From the NCBI GenBank assembly GCA_023055355.1, contig JALJCS010000002.1:80123001-80187000 (forward strand): a stretch of DNA of 64,000 bases. Reading direction: 5' to 3'. Below, in pieces: positions 22,443 through 33,700 of the stretch. The notes beneath the pieces were generated by a model. It saw only the letters and a list, made by a program, of their open reading frames with translations, ran no database searches and was not told the origin of the DNA. Position 1 is the stretch's first letter, and each line of letters begins with the position of its first letter. The stretch comes from Agelaius tricolor. Lineage: Eukaryota; Chordata; Aves; Passeriformes; Icteridae. The position numbers and the translations under genes were made by a program.

Positions 22443-24797
22443 CATCCCCCTAAAATAGCTGTGTTTTAATGAATTGAATTTATTTGCTTTCAGTAGATGC
22501 TACTGAACTGTATTTCTCCTTCGGCCACAAGGGCATTGGACATGGAAAGATTCTTTAGGCTTTGGCTGATGTACTATGCTGCTTACCAGGAAGAAGAAAT
22601 GTGTATTGCCTTTTGCCCATTAAAATCTGGCATTTGTCTCATTTTCAGAAGCGAGAAGATTTTTATTAGGAATATCAGGTTAGGCATAAGGATTAATTAG
22701 AGCAGAATAGGATGTGACAAACTTAACAAGAGACTCTATGGGAGTGCAAGGTTTTATTTATTTTAAAATGAATGGATTTCACTCCCAAGCATGTATTCTG
22801 TAATGTTTCAATGAGAGAGACTCCCAAGAACCAAGACATGTCTGTCCAGCTGGGCTGATCAGGATCACTCGTAAGGGACAAAGAGCATAAAAGACACCAG
22901 CCACTGAGTCTTTACCTTCTGATTTGCAACAAAAAAACTGATTTTGGATAAGGTCTTCTATACTCTTCAGGAGTCAGCTGTTGTCATAGGGTGACCTTCC
23001 ACCTCAGAGTCCTTCTTACTTTGCCCATATATCTTGATCTTAACTTCTACTCTTTTTGTTCCCTAGTTTTAGGTACATTTATGGCTGCCTGGCTTCTTGG
23101 GACAGTAAGAAGAGGAATGGCAAAGATGAAAGGCAGTAACTTCGAGTCCTCCCTCTTGCACCCCTATTAGGTTTTCTGCTGTAAACAGATGGCAAGCCCA
23201 ACGTAGGCTGAAGAATCACAGATTTATATTGCTTATTTAAGTAACAAACAAAATTGCACCAGAATTTTTTATTACACCAGTGTCTAGTAGGCTTCTATTT
23301 TACAGGAGGAGTAAAAGGACTGAATTCATGGCCTTAGTGTCCCTGTAGTGTCTAAAAATTGAAGGTATGGCCTCTGTATTCACCTCTGTGTGAACATATC
23401 ACACAGGTGATGTGTTCAATACAGCAGTTATGGTGGCAATGTCATTTGACATTCAATTGAATGTAGCAAATAAATTGTGATGGTGATAAATACTGTGTAC
23501 AATATACCTTCATATTGGTGCAAACCCTTGTAAAATTAATTCCCCCATTTTGTTCTTTTTCATCAAATCATTCCAAATGAATGGTTCCTTTGTGATCAGT
23601 GACACTCATGGAAGTGGTGCTTGGAACTGCTGCTCCTGAAGACCATCTGCATCAGAGGAAAAGTGCAGAACCTGGGTCTGGGTCTTCTGCCTTAGTTTGT
23701 GTTCAGAGGATTTGTAGCATTTCTTCTCCGCCTTTATTTGGTATACAGAGGAAAAGAAAAAAGTGATTCTGAAACTATGTTTGGACACTCACAGTAAATG
23801 CTCTTCATGGCCTACCAAGCCATGTTAAAGATTGGGTGTTGCAAGTTAATCAGTGCCTTGAGGTTTCACTTCTTATTAGTGGAAAAAGTTTGTGTCGACT
23901 GTGGCTTAGTCACACAAAAGTATTTGAGTCCCCTAAGAAGTGAAAGATCTTTAGCCCTACATCTGAATTTGGCAAATGGAGATGGAGGGCAGGTACACAG
24001 AACATGTGGGTGAAAGTAAAACCACAAACGATGAATGAAGTCTGAAGGCTTAGACTGTCACAGGTTACATCTGAAATAAGTTCTGTCAGATCACTGCATC
24101 AGTTTACATCATGTGTTATTTTCCTTTTACTTGCCTTTGATGTGCAGCCCTTGGCTATGATGCTAATGCTACCTGCACAGAACGAAAAGGAAATTGTCCA
24201 CCTGACTCTGACTAGGTTATATATCTAACTGTAAAGTGAAGTAAATCAAAGCCAAGACTCAGAAGTAGTTGCTGTCCTGAAGAAGCAAGTATTTTATTTT
24301 ATATAGTGCACAGGACTATGTTCATTGTGTTCCTGTGTCACTAACTGAAAAGGAAAAGCAGTGTTTTGTAACCATGACATACCCTCTTATCTTCCTCAAG
24401 TAATGAGCTCATCCAGATTACTCTAAGGGGATGCTTACATTTTATCAGTGGCGCCTTGTTGCACAATTTCCAGTTTCTTTCTTGAAGATACAATAAAAGA
24501 TTTATGTCTGAAGGACTATGATGTGGTTTTCATCTAAGAGCAAAACAATTCCTTCTAAAAAAATACCGTATCCCCAGATGATTTCATAATTGCAAACAGC
24601 GTTGATGAGCTCTGTGGCTTAAATGAGCTTATAACAAATTTGCTGTGTTTTCTAGTGAATATTTTTGGATGCACTTAGTAAAATCCCCCTGCTTTTTTAA
24701 ACTGACACTAAATAAGTGTGATCCATTAGTTGATGTCTACTGTAATAAGTAATTTTTTTCATTTAATTTCAAATTTTTTTCAAATATTTCTCTCTCA

Positions 24798-24800
<3 letters not shown>

Positions 24801-24835
<35 letters not shown>
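24801..24835 (+). repeat. (TG)n microsatellite
   Basis: About 17 uninterrupted TG units, the longest dinucleotide repeat in the window and a likely polymorphic marker. Confidence 0.95.
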
Positions 24836-24837
<2 letters not shown>

Positions 24838-25811
24838 AGTAGTTTCAAATCTGAAAGTCAGCCATGTTTCTCATTATCAGACATCAGAAAGGCTTTTCTC
24901 TCTTTGTGTTTCCATGCCACTTGAGGATAAGCAAGTTTCAGAATACTGCATGTTCTTGATGTATGGGTAAAATCCACATCTTCTGTTCTTGGTGCAGAAA
25001 ACTTATCTGCACTGCAGATCTCAATTGGATATTCTGTTCTCATCCCCTGCACTGGGCTCAGGTTGTTATCACCATGATTTCCACGTGCAGATAATTCACA
25101 ATTCCTGCAGCATGGACAGGAGAATTGGCCTGTATCAGTAATGTCAACATGCAGAAAAATATTTTATAATACACCTTGCATGAAAAGAATTTCTGAGTCT
25201 GAGCTGCTATCAGGAAAGAAACATGAGGCATTGATTTAAAAGACCAGTGACATGATTTTAGGTAACACTGAAAAGGTAACACAGGCTAGCTGGTTAGAAT
25301 TAGTTTATAACACTGAATTATGAACATGGTCTTACTACTTTAGATATTCTATTTCTTTTTACACTAGTATCATTTGATGTTAGAAATGTGTTGTATTTTA
25401 GCCTGTCTGTGGTAAAGTCTGTTGATTTTACTTGAAAGACTTTCTGAGTGCTTTTTGCAAATAATTTACAGTGCACTAGTTCTGATTTGAGTTATGGACT
25501 TCCCTTATTCTTACTGCTACATCCGGTAGAAAATAATGTCTTTTTTTTTAGATACATTTCAGCTGTCTTGGATCAAATTTGTGTTCCTCTTTATTCAGTA
25601 TTTCTATCATCTAAGAGTGGGTATTCTGAGGACTAAATTAAGGCAAAGCATGTATGTTGATGTTTTCAGTATTGCCATGAAGTGGGTCATACTGTAGCCT
25701 AGTAAGAAAGGGCATTTCAGCTGCACAGGTTGTGTCATGACATAAACATTCTCAGGATTAGTTTCAACCTTTGCATCCCCATGTTGCACACAAGTGACAC
25801 AAGTTATTCTG

Positions 25812-26445
25812 TGTTGTGGTGTGAAGCAATATCCTGTTTCACCTTTCCCAGTCCCTCAGGGGTGCCAACCTCTCCCTCCCCCTTGCCCCCTTGCTAAGTG
25901 CTGTCCGTCAATCTTAACATTCCAGCAAGGGCGTTGTCTGGTTGGTGCAGTTCAAAAGATGCTTCTCAGCCCTGGGGTCATTGGCCAGTCCAGGTGTCAT
26001 TGTCCCCTGAGACTGCCCCCCTCCCACCTGGTTGGTGGCACACCTACCCCTTCCCTCCCCCTTTCCCCGGGCTTAAAAAGACACGGGACCATGCGGTCTG
26101 GATTCTGTTGGAGCTGTTACCAAGGTTCGGAGATCTGTGACCATGGAATAGAACTCTGGATTAACCCTCTGGCAGAATCTGTCTCCTTTTCCTCTTCACC
26201 TCGCCTAAAGCCTTTCCATTAGAGGTAAAAACTGAATTCCTGCTTGCCTGGACTTGTTCCAAGTGCCTAGGTGCAACATACAGCCAGCCAGGGGTGTCTC
26301 TGGGGTGAAAAAACCACAGCTGCCACCTCTGGTCAAGCAGCAAGGGCCAGAAGAGTCCAAGCACATTCCACCCGGTAATATTGGGATCATATTTCAATAA
26401 TTCTGGATCTGGATCAGGGTCTAAGTTTTGCAGAAGTTTCTGAAC
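25812..26445 (+). mobile_element. LTR of an avian endogenous retrovirus (family D)
   Basis: I read this C/T-rich block of about 630 bp as a songbird ERV LTR in plus orientation, from recalled family features. It begins TGTTGTGGTGTGAAGC. It continues through pyrimidine-rich sequence and the GGTGGCACACCTACCCC block to a TATA-like GCTTAAAAAGACACGGG at about 26071. Downstream blocks such as CTCTGGCAGAATCTGTCTCC and AAGCAGCAAGGGCCAGAAG fit the same family. The 3' end is uncertain: no CA terminus with a matching target duplication is evident, although TTCTG precedes the start and recurs near 26438. ORFs on both strands here (142 and 99 codons) lack domains. Confidence 0.65.
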
Positions 26446-26449
26446 CTTT

Positions 26450-26474
26450 GCATTTTTCATTTTTCATTTTTCAT
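26450..26474 (+). repeat. (CATTTTT)n short tandem repeat
   Basis: Three consecutive CATTTTT units, directly right of the LTR. Confidence 0.8.
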
Positions 26475-27527
26475 CTAGGACTTGCCCATGTCCCCTTTAT
26501 TTCCCCATTGTTAAATTTGTGCTGGCCTTAAACCCTAGATATTAAATTAGAATATCACAATTAACTTCTGACATAATGGGCAAAAAATAATGGCTCTAAT
26601 TTCAGAAGGGAGGAATTTAGCAAATAAGGCATGGATTGACTGTCCATACTAGTGATTACATGACTGTCCATACCTGTGAGCAGTTAGTGCAGCACCTGTA
26701 GAGCCCAGGCTTGGCAAGGAAATTACATCTCTGGGACACATCAGTTTCAGGTGAGACACCTCTGTTGGCTGTGTGGTGTTTTGTTCTGATAACATCTCTC
26801 TCACAGCTCAGATCTGGAGGGTGCTCTGTAGCTTACACAAAGACCCAGGAAAGCTATGGTCAAGGATAGGGTGGGAAAAGAACAGTGAATCTGGCTATAG
26901 GCTTTGGAAAGAACATCAAAGCATTTCAGCTTCTTATAAGTCCCAGAATACTGCATGCCTTTGCATTCAGATTCCTCATTCATTTAACCAGGATTGCAAT
27001 GGGAATGGAAACAACAGAACATGAATCCACGGAAACAAAGGCGTTTGTATGATTCTGTGTGGCCCTCAGAAGCTGCAGTTTGGATATAATTATGACTCAA
27101 ATGAAAGGACATTAACAAAGCAAATGAAATATTTTGTCTCCAATCTGTTCCAAAGAAAGCTTTTATGATTGCAAATTTCATAGAGAGTTTTGGCCTCTTT
27201 TTCAGAACACTATTTAAAACAGGTTATTTACCCTTTCAAATGGATCTATCTTTACTGGCATCTGAAAAATTTGTTTAAAGATACTTATTTTACAGAGAAT
27301 CTGTCAAATTCAAGTAGAAGAAAACTGAATTAGTTCTTAAAGGATAAAGCTGTGGTATGGGGAAAATCAGGAAAAGGTTGTACCATGAGGAGTTGCTTTA
27401 TGGATTTAGTTACCTCTTTCAAGGATTTTTGAGAAGAATAAGGTAGACAGACTTAAAGGCAAGACTTTCAAGGGAACCTCTGTTTTTAGGAGTTCATATA
27501 AAGGTCTTTGATTAATTCAAAATGAAT

Positions 27528-27574
27528 TTTAGTACCTAAGACTAAACTAAACTAGTTTAGTCTTAGGTACTAAA
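27528..27574. repeat. Perfect inverted repeat, 21-bp arms, 5-nt loop
   Basis: The arm at 27528-27548 is the exact reverse complement of 27554-27574, with spacer AAACT. A following short run of ACTACCTATTTACTTACTAC repeats the TTACTTAC theme. A perfect palindrome of this size is unusual in old neutral DNA and suggests recent creation, for example by template switching during replication. The arms are rather short and AT-rich for a microRNA hairpin. Confidence 0.9.
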
Positions 27575-28654
27575 CTACCTATTTACTTACTACCTACTTA
27601 CTCAACTGCTTCCAGTGACTATAATTACCATCATGTCCCATGGAGAGAGACCCAGGTATGTGAACAAAGTTATTCAGAGCTGAGCAGTGAATGTGTGGTC
27701 AAGAAACTCATTCTAGATTAAATAGTTTTTACGAGGGAATACATTTCACTGACTTCTTTTTTTTACATCTTGTGTATCTTAATTGGTATTGAGGTCAATG
27801 CAGAGTAGCATCTTCAGTTTTAAGATCCCTTTCTTTGCTACAGAGCATCTATAATGTAAGGATTGGGTGCTGAGGGCTAGTTCCTGTCTGGAAGAATCTG
27901 TAATTTATCATCTGAACCGGATGTTAAATTGGACAACCAGAAAGAAAAACTAATTTAAAACTAAAAACTTAACTTTAAAGTGTTGAAAGTACCTTCAGTG
28001 TATGGCAACAAATAGATGGGTGAAGCAAGGAAAATCTTCCATGGTTGTAGTGCTCAGGTCCTAGCTCTAGCACATACATTTTATACACTGTGTGACATGC
28101 TTACTAACTGGTCATAGTCTGCTTGCTCAGCTAAATCCTGTGTTTGAGTAACATTTTCAGTTCTGGTTTTGCCCCCCAGAATATTGAATTCTGAAATGTT
28201 CTTGCTAACTCTGCATTGAGATTGACATATGTGTGATGCTTAGCAAGGGCCATGGCTGCTCAGTCCTTTGCAGACACATCTGTGCCCGTCCCCCTCCATA
28301 CACAGCAAGGTGGATGTCACCCATCCCTGCCTGTCAGGCAGTTACAGAAAATTCTGCAAAGAAACAGCCCTAAACTAATGAAGCTTTGCAGTTTTTGGAT
28401 GCTTGCTTACAACCAGCCCTCTTGAGGTGGGCATAAGTCTGACCTCAAAAGGTTGTGCAGGGTTGTACCAAACCCTGCAGTCAGGGTTTCAAAACCTGCT
28501 TCATTACCTCCCACCTCCCACTAGTCTGGAGGGCAGCCTTGGAAAGTGTTCATTGTTACTCAAGCGCTACAGTAATTTGCTGCACATAGAAATAGGTTCT
28601 GTATAGGAGCACAGAGGATCTCTTATCATCTTAGCACTGATTTTCTGAGGCAAT

Positions 28655-28715
28655 GCAAACAAGGTGTTTAACTTCCTTGTGCTGCAGTTTCCTCACCACA
28701 GTGATGGCAGGGACC
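28655..28715 (+). mobile_element. Possible MIR/CORE-SINE-like relic
   Basis: AAGGTGTTTAACTTCCTTGT followed by GCTGCAGTTTCCTCACC resembles the central segment of ancient amniote MIR-type SINEs (the CACTTAACCTCTCTGTGCCTC-like core). The match is short and degraded and could be chance. Confidence 0.35.
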
Positions 28716-30635
28716 TGCCCCTTATAAAACACCCAGAGAGCAAGAAGTGGGAAGGATCACAAAGGTAGATAATGGAAGTTTAATGGAAGATAATTAAGTT
28801 TAATTTAATTGGGTTTTATCTATAAAGTGTTTTGACATCCCATGATAAAGGATATTGACTGCAATTTATTATTAAAATATTATTAATTTACATTAAGAAT
28901 TAAATGCATTAAATATTAATTATGATTTCTAATTAAAATGATAATTTTTTTGTATTTAACACTCAGTGTTATTCCATTTTCCAGTACTCATACCAGCCAA
29001 CCTCTAAAGCATGAAAGTTTTCCTCTCCAGAAGCTGCCCCAGTGTTACTGGGTGGAGAAGTGGAGGCTCCATGGCATGCCAGATGACATAAAGCGGTGTC
29101 AGAGTTGGACTGCTGTCATCCATGCTGATTTCAAACACAGAGCTGCCACTGGCATATTTGCAGTTAGTGCCAGGAGACCAGTCTGAGTTAGTAATCACTA
29201 TTTGTCTTGTGCTTCAGACTGGATGTCCAGATGCTTCAGTCCATACATCACCAGGGTGACAGAGTGTTTGAGGTGACTGGCCAGAGGACCTTGCTGACTT
29301 GTAGAGCAACAGATCTGAGAATCAGGCTCCCAGTTCTTTATCTTACACAGTTCTGTGTGAGTAACTCCTCTAGGAGCCTTAGTCCAGTGGGACTCCAGAC
29401 GCTGACATTCAGCAGTGCAGAGTGCTGTCTGCTGGATAACAGCCACCTCTGGATGAGTCTTCAGAAAGAAAAGCTGCAGGAATGCCATTTCTCATCAGCT
29501 GGTGTCACTGCTTGGAGCCAGATGTTCGCAGCTGGGTGTGGTAGTACAAAATGGTCTAGGAAAGAAAGAAGAAAATGTTTAATAGGAAACATTAACATTC
29601 TGGCAAAGCTATGGGCAAATGCAGCAATCCCTTGTTTACAACAATAACTACTGGAAGCTGCAGAAATAGACCTCTGACATTTAAAGTAGTATGTTGACTC
29701 TTTTTGATCAGACAGGAGATAATGCCATGTGCTTATTTTACCAGAAAGACTCCTAATAAAGACTCAGCATTTCAGCTATTGGCAAGAAATAGAAGAACAT
29801 GAAATATCTTTCGAATATTCAAACATCAGGGTGTTTGGAAATTTGCAGTTTCCTGTAATTGTACTTTGTATTTCTTAAACATTCTTTGCAGTAAATGTCT
29901 TGACTTATGAATAGGTGATAACCTGATTATTGGAAATCTCAGAAGTAAGACAATTTGCTTGTTCCATTTCTTTCTAAAATAACCCAGTCTCTGGGAATGG
30001 GGAATGTTTATGGTGAACAATGAGGACTATATTAAAATACAAAAATATAAATAAGGAAGAGCTTAATGGCCTTTGGAGACGCAGCACATAATGCACACAC
30101 AGTTCTCCTATGTTTTAGGATAGACCTTCCCTTTTTCTGTGGATATCTGATCATCTCACAGTGGCTGGTGAGTCACATGATGTGAAGCAGGGTAATTCTG
30201 GTAGGACCAGTTTGGTGAATGAGAAAGAAGTCACTGAGAGTGAAGCACCTAAATATGCCCCAGACCGGGAGATGAAAACGACCACAAGAGATTGTGAGCA
30301 CTGCTGCATTCGACCCTGCACCTGCTTATTAAGTGAACATACAGCTCCCAGTTAGAAACCCAAACTGGTTATATGAATAAAAGAGAGTTGGGGCTTCAGA
30401 GACTGATCCCAAAGAGCCACAGAGCCATTTTTCTAACTGGTAAAAAGGGCTGAGGCCAGCTGAATATCATGAGTCCTGGGCTTGGGTTAAAAGCATTTAA
30501 ACACCTACACAGTTCTTAGATTTCTGGAGTGAGGAGCCTAAGAATATATATGCTTTGAAAAACAGAGCAGAGATCTTTCTCTCATTTAGAAGAGAGTTGC
30601 TGGGGACAGTGCTCCTTTTCATTATTATTTATTAT

Positions 30636-30785
30636 TCAGCTCAGTGGTTAGTACACTCATTCAGGATGTGGGTGACCCAAGTTCAGTTCCTTCCTCTGCC
30701 TGAGGGGCTGTAAACTCACATCTCATACTTCCTTGGAGAGTGCCATTACCACCAGCCCATGGACTATTCTTAGGGTGGGGGACAT
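30636..30785 (+). mobile_element. Degraded tRNA-like foldback repeat relic
   Basis: The left half (CAGTGGTTAGTACACTCATT, then GACCCAAGTTCAGTTCC) resembles a tRNA-like pol III promoter with an A-box-like TGGTTAGTACACTCA and a B-box-like GTTCAGTTC. The right half (CATCTCATACTTCC, GGAGAGTGCCATTACCACCAG) is a degenerate inverted copy of the left half, giving a foldback of about 150 bp. I recall this arrangement in ancient sauropsid repeats but cannot name the family with confidence. Confidence 0.5.
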
Positions 30786-33700
30786 TAAGTCCATCCTCTT
30801 GAAGTGGTTCCTCTCTGCATCTATCCTTTTCCTCTGTCTCAAGAAATGGGTAAATTTGTCATGTGAAAAGTAGCAGCTTCACCAGGAAGACCTCACAGAG
30901 CCCTAGAGCCCTTCTCTTGTTCATTCAAATTTAGGCCACAGCCTAGAGTTGAGACCAATTTCCTGAAAAGTGGAAGCTTTTGAGTTTGATTCCCCTAGGG
31001 CTGAGGGATAAAATATATTTTCCATATATTTTCCTGTGCTAGTGCTCTGACACTTAGCCATAAAGGGTGAGACTAAGGATGTGCAAACAACCACCCCTTT
31101 GGGGGATTGATCTCTAAATGACTTCCCAGATAGGGCAATTTGTGGTCAGAACCCCAGTGGTAAAACTGTCCAAGTGAAAAGGTACGAATGTGTTTCAAGT
31201 AGCAATTTACCGCTTGTAAAGGCACGTATTTTAGCTTTGCCATCTAGGAAGATCTTACTTTAGGGCTAACATTTTATACATTAAAAATCACTATAGTGGC
31301 TTAAACCAGAAACCCATGTTTTTTCCTGACTACTTCTCTGCTATAAAAATCTATAGATGGGAAGTGCTGTATGATGATTTTCCCCTATGTGACACTTCCT
31401 ACACTACTTAGGAAGGAGCATTTCTAAGCACCAAGTATGAAACAGAGGAATGGCAGACTGATTCCAAGTACAATTAAGGTAGCCTAGATAATAGAATTTC
31501 AGTGTGGATAAACTGGGTTGGTGCAGTTAGTTATCTGCTGTCAGAAATATCTGACAGGAAAATGATTGCCTATTCCAAGAAACAAAAATCAAAAGGATTT
31601 TAAGAAAAAGTACTTGCTGGCTGGGATAAATCCAGGGTCCACACTGATGTTGACTCAGACTCAGCAGCGATTTGAGGAAGAGAAAACTCAACTCTTCCCA
31701 AGTCTGTGGTCACAGTGCTGCTCCTCAGTAATCAGAGCACAGCCCAGCATGGGCAAGTGGGGTCAGCAGCCAAGGGCCCCAGTCTCTTCTTGCTATGGAA
31801 TAGAGGCCAGGAAGACATTGCACATGGGAGCAGCAGGAAGCAGCCTGCTGGAGTCCTCATGGCATCTTGCTGGAGCTTGGTCCAGAGCTTAGGAAACCAA
31901 AGACCCTACTCTGCACTTAATCTGCTGCCTGCACCCCGTGTGAATGAGCCCCATGCCCAGGGAGCTCTGTGCTGCCAGCTGCATGAAAGCCTCACTGTGT
32001 CTGGGGAGCCATGTGGGGGTCACACACAGTCCATCCCAAAGGCAGATCACTTTCCTTACAACCCTGAGCAATTACATTGAATTAGTCTATCTCAAGCATA
32101 TCTGCTGCTCTTAAACTACCCAGTGACAAGGCTTGGAGGAGATGGATTTTTTTATCATGTAAACAAGTGGAGCAGACAGGATTATGTGTCAGAGAGACCA
32201 GGCTGCTGCATTGTTTTTAAATACCATTTTCTTAGATGGCTTGCAGTTATCTCCAGACTTTCCCTAAAATAAGAGACACATCTAATTAATAGCTGATGCC
32301 CAGCATAGTTAGTATTGGTTGAACTGATGTTTTAATGAACCAGTATGCAGCTGATAAGTTACTGGACAACTTCTCTAGCTTGTTAAAACAGCGATAAATA
32401 GAGTATCACTGTCGAGGCCAGAGAGACTGACAGGGTGGCTGAGACAAAGCCAAATGCAATCTAATCCAAGCCCTTATCTATATCTTATTTGAAAGACCTT
32501 ATTTGAAGATCTCTGATTGTCAAAGTTTGATAAGGGTCCATGTACTGTGAATTTATAGGCCTGCTGTTCCCACCATATTTATAACCTCATCAAGGTAGGG
32601 TTACTTTTTTCTTTTTCTCACTTCATGAAGAAGTCTCCGGGGGATCATTTCCAAGCAATTGAATTTAGTTACTTCATACAATGGCAGGTGAAATTAGTGC
32701 AAAGTAACAGGAGCTAGATTAATGTGATTTCAGGAAATAATCCATAAAAATCTTATGAGGCCTTTAGCAGGTTGTAAATTGGATTTTAGGCACGGGGAGA
32801 GAGAAAGAAAACTTAAAATCCTGAGGAAAATAATCAGTCAGTAATGAGAAGTGCTAACATTTTAACACTTTATGCTGAAATAAAATGCTGGAGAAAAAAA
32901 CGTAAAAATGACTAACAGTGACTTTTTAAATGAGATGAATGATTAAAATTGTGATTATAAATGTAAATATATGCCTCCTGCTTTTCTTACCAAGCAATTG
33001 GTCCATTTATCATCAAAGAGCTGCAAATCAATAAGAAAAAATTGAGATGGAAAGAAAAGAAAAATGTGTCTCAAATAGTTGCCCATCCCACGCCTGCAAT
33101 GGGGAACCGATTTTTTCTTAGTCTAGTCATTAATTTTCATCATGTATTGATAAAGATTTGTGAGTGGGGAGCAACAGGTCTGATGCTGTCAGTTTGAGGA
33201 GTGACCAGCTTGTCTTCTTTAAAAGGACTTATTTTCAAGTATTTTCCACATTCTTTGTAACCCCTTTAGTCCTTCTTTCACTGGAAATGGGAAACAAAGT
33301 TTTGAAAAATTGTGTGCAATCCTGTTTTAGTTGTTTTAAAGCTAGGTCAGGACAGAATAAGAAATGTCTGGATAAGCTTGTGATTTTGATCAAGGCACAT
33401 CTTTTGTGATACAGTCCAGACAGCTTTCTTATCTAGAAAAAGTCCTCAGTATCTTAGTGAAAGTATCTCAGCAGAGAAGTAAGAGAATGGATGGCTGAAT
33501 TTCTCCCTGTGAGCACAGGCATTTAGGAAAGGAAAGGTCCTGCTATAAAATGTGTGTGGCTTCTCCAAGCAGGGCCAGGGCAGATCCCTGTCCCACAGTC
33601 ACAGCACACACAGGAAAGCAAAGAGAGAAGGAACTCTTCATTAGCAAATTAGACAGACCATGGGCTGCTGGCCAGTTTTGTGTCATGCATGCAACCATAT

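Larger units (their letters stand above)
21335..25811. other. Non-coding stretch, no gene seen
   Basis: No gene is recognised. It contains a (TG)n microsatellite at 24801-24835, a 22-bp-spaced duplication near 22407-22442 and an imperfect inverted repeat near 23381-23409 (CACCTCTGTGTGA and TCACACAGGTG). Confidence 0.55.
26475..30635. other. Non-coding AT-rich stretch
   Basis: No gene is recognised. It contains the perfect hairpin at 27528-27574, a possible MIR-like relic near 28655-28715, an extremely AT-rich tract at about 28790-28960 and a spaced repeat of TGACTGTCCATAC at 26637-26673. Confidence 0.55.

Noticed and set aside
24730..24924. ORF with Cys-Val repeat
   Set aside because: The repeat is simply the translated TG microsatellite.
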